Both the position numbers and the translations under genes were made by a program. Below are positions 32,025 through 35,536 of a stretch of 35,536 nucleotides of DNA, piece by piece. Location: the NCBI GenBank assembly GCA_937874695.1, contig CALNAJ010000006.1, positions 1 to 35,536 of the forward strand, written 5' to 3'. The notes under the pieces are model-generated. The model saw only the letters and a list, made by a program, of their open reading frames with translations, had not been told where the DNA came from and made no database searches. Positions within the stretch are counted from its first letter, which is position 1. Each line of letters begins with the position of its first letter. This DNA comes from an uncultured Lactobacillus sp. (GTDB lineage Bacteria > Bacillota > Bacilli > Lactobacillales > Lactobacillaceae).

Positions 32025-32903
32025 CTATCTCTTCTTCAGGGCAGCCGCCCACCGGCGATAATCATCCGCAAAATAACTGTCTCGAGGATAAACCAGGTCC
32101 AGATCATGCCGCAGCTGTCCCGCTTGAAGTGGTAGGACGGCCAGCTTTCCCGCCTGTAGAGCTTCAGCTACCACGGAACGATAGACAAAGCTGATACCAC
32201 TTCCACGCAATAGAACTTCCCGAATGGCAGTCGGATTATTTACCGTCACCAATTGCGGAAATTCCGCGAAAGTCACGTTGGCCGCATGCGCCAGATTTTC
32301 TAAAATTTCCCGGCTACCGGACCCCTCCTCCCGGACAATCAGAGGATAAGCGGTCAAGTCGGCCCAGCTCACAGCCGCCTGTTGGGCCAATGGGTGGTCG
32401 GCGGCTACCACTCCAACGAAGGGTTCCTGCCGGACCACTTCATAGCCATAACGCTGTTTGTCAAAATTCCCTTCGATCAGGGCAAAGTCACTGTCGCCGG
32501 ATTCGATCGCCGTCAGAGCCGCGTGGGTATTCGTCACCCGACAATTAATTTCATGATAGTGTTGTGCCTGTAGCAAGCCAATCAACCTTGGCGCTAAAAA
32601 TTCACTGATCGATAGTGTCGTACTAAAGGTAACCTGCCGCGCCTTCTGTGGATGCTGGAGGGTCGCCACCACCGCGTCCGCCTGGACCTGGATTCGCTGG
32701 ACAAATGCCGCGAGTTCCACCCCGGCCGGCGTAATCGTCAGTTTAGGCCGTTCATAGTGGACGAGTTCCACGCCCAGCTCCGTCTCCAAGCTCTTGATTT
32801 GTTGCGATACGGCCGGTTGGCTGATATATAACTGACGGGCCGTCTGCGTATATGACTTGGTCGTGGCCAACACGAGAAACGTTTGATACCGGTTATCAAG
32901 CAT
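32025..32903 (-). CDS. LysR-family transcriptional regulator
   Basis: This regulator has about 292 residues. The N-terminal winged helix (QTFLVLATTKSYTQTARQLYISQPAVSQQIKSLE, here by its layout) and a two-lobed effector domain (about 90-292) are typical of LysR. GGGGAG is only two bases from the first ATG (32909) and eight from the second (32903), so the second is preferred. It is divergent from the YeiH-type transporter, a common LysR/YeiH arrangement, and a T-N11-A dyad lies between them. It probably controls that transporter; the effector may be a sulfur compound, by analogy only. Confidence 0.88.
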   Translation of the reverse strand: MLDNRYQTFLVLATTKSYTQTARQLYISQPAVSQQIKSLETELGVELVHYERPKLTITPAGVELAAFVQRIQVQADAVVATLQHPQKARQVTFSTTLSISEFLAPRLIGLLQAQHYHEINCRVTNTHAALTAIESGDSDFALIEGNFDKQRYGYEVVRQEPFVGVVAADHPLAQQAAVSWADLTAYPLIVREEGSGSREILENLAHAANVTFAEFPQLVTVNNPTAIREVLLRGSGISFVYRSVVAEALQAGKLAVLPLQAGQLRHDLDLVYPRDSYFADDYRRWAAALKKR

Positions 32904-32920
32904 AGTCATCGCTCCCCTTC

Positions 32921-32935
32921 ATAAGTGATACTTAT
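32921..32935. promoter_or_regulatory. LysR-type operator between lysR and the YeiH gene
   Basis: ATAAGTGATACTTAT is a perfect inverted repeat with the T-N11-A pattern expected of LysR binding boxes. It is in the 110-base divergent interval, close to lysR, consistent with autoregulation and activation of the transporter. Confidence 0.65.
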
Positions 32936-33016
32936 ATCGTTATTATTCATTCCAATTTTATCTTATAACCAACTTCCGGTAAACTAGGTTTAGACATTTT
33001 TGAGGAGGAAATTATT

Positions 33017-34060
33017 TTGGACATTCGCACAACTGTTGTGAGCCGCGGCTTCTGGCTGGCCTCACTCCTAACTTTAGCCTGCGCCGTTGCCGGTAGCTTT
33101 CTGGCACAACTGCCTTACTTAAACCTGGTCGGTGCCTTGGTCATCGCGCTACTCCTGGGTATGGCTTGTCAGGTTCAACCCCAGGTCATCAACGCCAACC
33201 GCGCTGGTATCGGCTTCATCAGCAATAAATTCTTGCGTCTTGGTATTATTCTTTTAGGATTCAAATTAAACTTGGTTCAACTCGCCCAAGCCGGCGTGAA
33301 AACCATTACCCTAGCCATCTTTGTGGTAACGGGAATGGTACTTCTGACCTACAACCTCAGCCGCAAGCTCGGCGTTGAAAAGGAATTGGCTATCCTGACC
33401 GCTACCGGGACCAGCATCTGTGGGGCCGCCGCCGTCATGGGCGTGTCACCACAGATCAAGGTGCCCGCCGACAAGGCCGAACGTCAACGCGAAAATGAAG
33501 TGCTGGCCGTCGCCATCGTTGCCATCTTGGGAACGGTCTTCACGCTGATTGAAATCGGCCTGAAACCACTCCTTCACCTGACCGCCGTTCAATTCGGGGT
33601 ACTGACTGGGGGCTCACTCCATGAAATTGCCCATGCCGTTGCTGCCGGTAGTGCCGGTGGGCCTGTCAGTCTGGACACCGCCATCATTACCAAGCTCTCC
33701 CGGGTGCTTCTGTTGGCCCCCGCAGCGCTGATCATTGGCTGGTGGTATCAACGCCAATCCCGCAAGGCTAATCCTGAAGCAGCCGCCAATGAAGGTCCAA
33801 CTAAGCTGCCAATTCCTTGGTTCATGGCCGGTTTCATCCTGACCAGTATCATCGGAACCTTCCTGCCACTGGGCGACGTTGCCTTGGCCGGTTTGGTTAA
33901 ATTAGCCTACATCTTCCTCGGCATGGCTATGGCCGCCCTGGGGATGAGCGTTAACTTCCGTGTGATCTTCCAGCGCGGGGGTAACGTCTTCCTGGCTGCC
34001 ACCATTTCATCGGTCATCCTGATGACCTGTGTCACGATTGCCAGCAAGTTATTCTTCTAA
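33017..34060 (+). CDS. YeiH-family membrane protein (putative sulfate/anion exporter)
   Basis: This 347-residue protein has about ten hydrophobic segments and the family landmarks GIGFISNKFLRLGIILLGFKL and ATGTSICGAAAVMG. The start is a TTG at 33017, eight bases after GGAGG. Relatives are annotated as putative sulfate exporters, but the function is thinly supported. A LysR regulator is encoded divergently. A bidirectional terminator follows and is shared with the convergent cadD gene. Confidence 0.87.
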   Translation: MDIRTTVVSRGFWLASLLTLACAVAGSFLAQLPYLNLVGALVIALLLGMACQVQPQVINANRAGIGFISNKFLRLGIILLGFKLNLVQLAQAGVKTITLAIFVVTGMVLLTYNLSRKLGVEKELAILTATGTSICGAAAVMGVSPQIKVPADKAERQRENEVLAVAIVAILGTVFTLIEIGLKPLLHLTAVQFGVLTGGSLHEIAHAVAAGSAGGPVSLDTAIITKLSRVLLLAPAALIIGWWYQRQSRKANPEAAANEGPTKLPIPWFMAGFILTSIIGTFLPLGDVALAGLVKLAYIFLGMAMAALGMSVNFRVIFQRGGNVFLAATISSVILMTCVTIASKLFF

Positions 34061-34072
34061 AACCATTCATGC

Positions 34073-34115
34073 AAAAATAGTGAACCGTCAGCGATTGACG
34101 ATCCACTATTTTTTT
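34073..34115. terminator. bidirectional terminator between the YeiH and cadD genes
   Basis: AAAATAGTG..CCGTCA and TGACG..CCACTATTTT pair, with T-runs on both strands. The seven-T run touches the cadD stop codon. Confidence 0.88.
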
Positions 34116-34719
34116 AGAGCATTTTTACCAAATGCTGAATCGTTCCGCTATCCCACAGGATATACAGTCCAATCAGCAAGTACACAGCAATGGTAATATA
34201 GCGTCCCTGTTTTTCCAAGACTTCTGCAACTTTTGGGAGGCAGGCCAGCCGATATCCAATCTCCCAGAAGATAACGACCATGACTGCAAACGTCAGCAGA
34301 ATCAAGGGAATCGTGGCTGGTGCCACCGTGGTGAAGATTGGCACGTAAATGCCGATGTTATCGGCCCCACAGGTCGCCATCGTAATCAAAGCCACGTTCC
34401 AGATGAGGCTCTGCGGCTTCGCTACCTTGGCAGCAATCTCCCCGGCATCGTCGTCATCCCCCTGAATCCATAATTTAATTCCTAAATAGATTGGAATCAA
34501 TCCCAGCAGGCCTAGTAGCCACGGCGCTGGCACAAATCCCAAGAAAAAGGCCACAATTAGTGAGCTCCCAACCAACCCGATTGTGCCCAAAAAGTCCCCC
34601 ACCAACACTAACCAGCGGTCTTGGTGCTTTACGCGGCCGAAGATTACCATTAGAATAATTAAGTAGTCGAGTCCGGTGGAAATATACGCCGTGACTCCCG
34701 TTAGAATCGTTTTTAACAT
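34114..34719 (-). CDS. cadD: CadD-family cadmium resistance transporter
   Basis: This 201-residue membrane protein with about six helices matches the CadD family. Landmarks are TGLDYLIILMVIFGR near the N-terminus, GLLGLIPIYLGIKLW, and the conserved TMATCGADNIGIYVP. An acidic loop (GDDDDAGE) links the halves. The ATG is preceded by AGGGGATGG. It is divergent from an ArsR-family metal sensor with an operator dyad in between, so it is probably derepressed by Cd/Zn. Family members confer cadmium resistance; the ion exported here is inferred. Confidence 0.9.
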   Translation of the reverse strand: MLKTILTGVTAYISTGLDYLIILMVIFGRVKHQDRWLVLVGDFLGTIGLVGSSLIVAFFLGFVPAPWLLGLLGLIPIYLGIKLWIQGDDDDAGEIAAKVAKPQSLIWNVALITMATCGADNIGIYVPIFTTVAPATIPLILLTFAVMVVIFWEIGYRLACLPKVAEVLEKQGRYITIAVYLLIGLYILWDSGTIQHLVKML

Positions 34720-34745
34720 GTTGCCATCCCCTATGCATGTTATCT

Positions 34746-34759
34746 ATAACATATGTTAT
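34746..34759. promoter_or_regulatory. ArsR/SmtB-type operator dyad
   Basis: ATAACATATGTTAT is a perfect 14-base palindrome in the 69-base interval between cadD and the arsR gene. This is where an ArsR-family repressor would shut off both. Confidence 0.65.
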
Positions 34760-34788
34760 CATCTACATATGAAAGGAGCAACCCTTTT

Positions 34789-35127
34789 ATGCCGGATTCC
34801 GAGGAAAAAGTTACTTTGATTGAACCGCGAATGGTCCAAGCCTCACAATCAATTTTTAAATTACTCAGTAACCCCACGCGTTTACAACTGCTCTATCTCC
34901 TGGAACAGCAGGAACTCAACGTTAGCCAACTCAGCGAGCTATTGACGGTAGAACAGTCGGTCGTCTCCCATCAACTGGCGCTGCTAAAGAAGGAACAGCT
35001 GGTGGCCGTTCGCCGCGTGGGTAAGCAAAATTTCTATCGTCTGGATGACCCGCACATTCTCGATATCGTCAATGAAACCTTGGCTCACGTAGACCACGTG
35101 TTGCGGGGGGAGACGCATGGACATTGA
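34789..35127 (+). CDS. ArsR/SmtB-family metal sensor with alpha-5 site
   Basis: The ATG at 34789, after AAAGGAG, gives 112 residues. The winged helix is typical (LLSNPTRLQLLYLLEQ, NVSQLSELL, VEQSVVSHQLALLKK). The C-terminal helix contains D-x-H and, after 10 residues, H-x-x-H (DPH..., then HVDH). This is the residue set and exact spacing of the zinc/cobalt site of CzrA (Asp84, His86, His97, His100). The cysteine motif of CadC-type sensors (ELCVCDL) is absent. It should respond to Zn/Co, perhaps Cd, and control cadD and the small gene that overlaps its end. Confidence 0.9.
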   Translation: MPDSEEKVTLIEPRMVQASQSIFKLLSNPTRLQLLYLLEQQELNVSQLSELLTVEQSVVSHQLALLKKEQLVAVRRVGKQNFYRLDDPHILDIVNETLAHVDHVLRGETHGH

Positions 35128-35296
35128 GGAACGCGGTGAACAAGGTGGAGAGTCACCTTTGAGTGATCCTGAAAATAACTTGGCGGGTAACTTTTTGTCT
35201 AGTCATGAAGCCTTAGTTGCTAAAACAGAGGCCGAAACTGACCAGCTTGAGACATTTGATTCTCTTGAGAAGCTTTGGGCGGATTTGAATGATTGA
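35117..35296 (+). CDS. 59-residue acidic protein coupled to the arsR gene
   Basis: The ATG at 35117 lies inside the last codons of the sensor gene (11-base overlap) and has GGGGGGAG just upstream. The product (MDIEERGEQGGESPLS... ending LWADLND) is strongly acidic, has no cysteine or membrane helix, and has two histidine-poor polar stretches followed by a short helix rich in Glu and Leu. A terminator follows. Translational coupling supports expression. The family is not recognised; a role with the metal sensor or cadD is only inferred from position. Confidence 0.6.
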   Translation: MDIEERGEQGGESPLSDPENNLAGNFLSSHEALVAKTEAETDQLETFDSLEKLWADLND

Positions 35297-35348
35297 AGAC
35301 GGTTGTTTTGGCTAAGTTGATAAGTATTTTATTTTTCTTCAATATAAA

Positions 35349-35396
35349 ACCGCAGATACCATTTGGGTTTAACCAGATGGTATCTGCGATTTTTGT
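35349..35396 (+). terminator. terminator of the arsR/small protein unit
   Basis: CGCAGATACCAT and ATGGTATCTGCG form a perfect 12-bp stem followed by ATTTTTGT. Confidence 0.88.
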
Positions 35397-35447
35397 ATTT
35401 AGTATTGAGTTTAGGGACTGGTTTAGGAGAAGTCTGACTGGCTTAGA

Positions 35448-35536
35448 GAGCTAGTCTGGCTCTCGCCTTGATGTTCGAAAATTTGCAGCTTCTGAAACGC
35501 GTTCAGTCGGGCAGGTCCCTCCGCTTAACCCCAATA
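35448..35536 (-). repeat. second repeat family, copy 3 (partial, runs off right edge)
   Basis: On the minus strand it reads TTAAGCGGAGGGACC, CTGAACGCGTTTCAGAAGC, CGAACATC and GGCGAGAG, in the same order as copies 1 and 2. It is inverted relative to them and truncated by the window end. Confidence 0.7.

Noticed and set aside
34753..34788. Upstream ATG start for the ArsR-type sensor
   Set aside because: It lies inside the operator dyad and has no ribosome binding site, whereas AAAGGAG precedes the ATG at 34789.

Overview
The window looks like a chromosomal stretch of a Lactobacillaceae species, most likely Levilactobacillus or a close relative. This is inferred from the moderate GC, the strong GGAGG-type ribosome binding sites, a T-box tyrS, a PyrR-type leader and the protein families present; no species can be named from sequence alone. 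The left edge (1-300) carries three tandem sigma-A-type promoters reading leftward into what looks like a ribosomal RNA leader. Next, on the minus strand, come tyrS with its T-box leader and mntH (manganese uptake). A small membrane protein, a MarR regulator, an Mga-type regulator and a small unknown protein follow.

From 6.9 to 12.7 kb lie nucleobase/nucleoside salvage genes (an NCS1 permease; a nucleoside deoxyribosyltransferase behind a PyrR-type attenuator) and a three-gene operon of two membrane PH-domain proteins (YdbS/YdbT type) plus a DUF2200 protein. From 13 to 21.3 kb there is a GntR(YtrA)-ATPase-permease operon with a palindromic operator over its promoter, a DUF975 membrane protein, and two arylsulfotransferase-family paralogues, one a lipoprotein and one membrane-anchored. 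From 21.4 to 24.8 kb are a secreted protein, a small anchored protein, a nucleoside hydrolase and a DUF606/YdcZ transporter. From 24.9 to 26.9 kb a visibly AT-richer block encodes a probably truncated surface protein and two small paralogous membrane proteins. After that come an ABC-F protein with an attenuator-like leader, an AraC regulator, a probable structured non-coding RNA, an MFS exporter, a LysR/YeiH divergent pair, and a CadD/ArsR divergent metal-resistance pair followed by a 59-residue small protein.

The most striking content is between the genes. Nine copies of a roughly 180-190 bp multi-hairpin repeat lie between 4.4 and 19.1 kb: five in one subfamily and four in a second, counting one copy inserted inside another. 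Their stems change sequence from copy to copy while staying paired, and the loops and ends are conserved. Several copies are also flanked by copy-specific bases that pair with each other outside the conserved core. Six of the seven sites form three inverted pairs or stand close together; no transposase is in the window. I do not recognise this family. A second, unrelated repeat family (about 120 bp) occurs twice at 30.3-30.6 kb and once, inverted, at the right edge. A roughly 400-nt hairpin-rich RNA at 29.9-30.3 kb, ending in a terminator, is a third feature I cannot assign to any known family.
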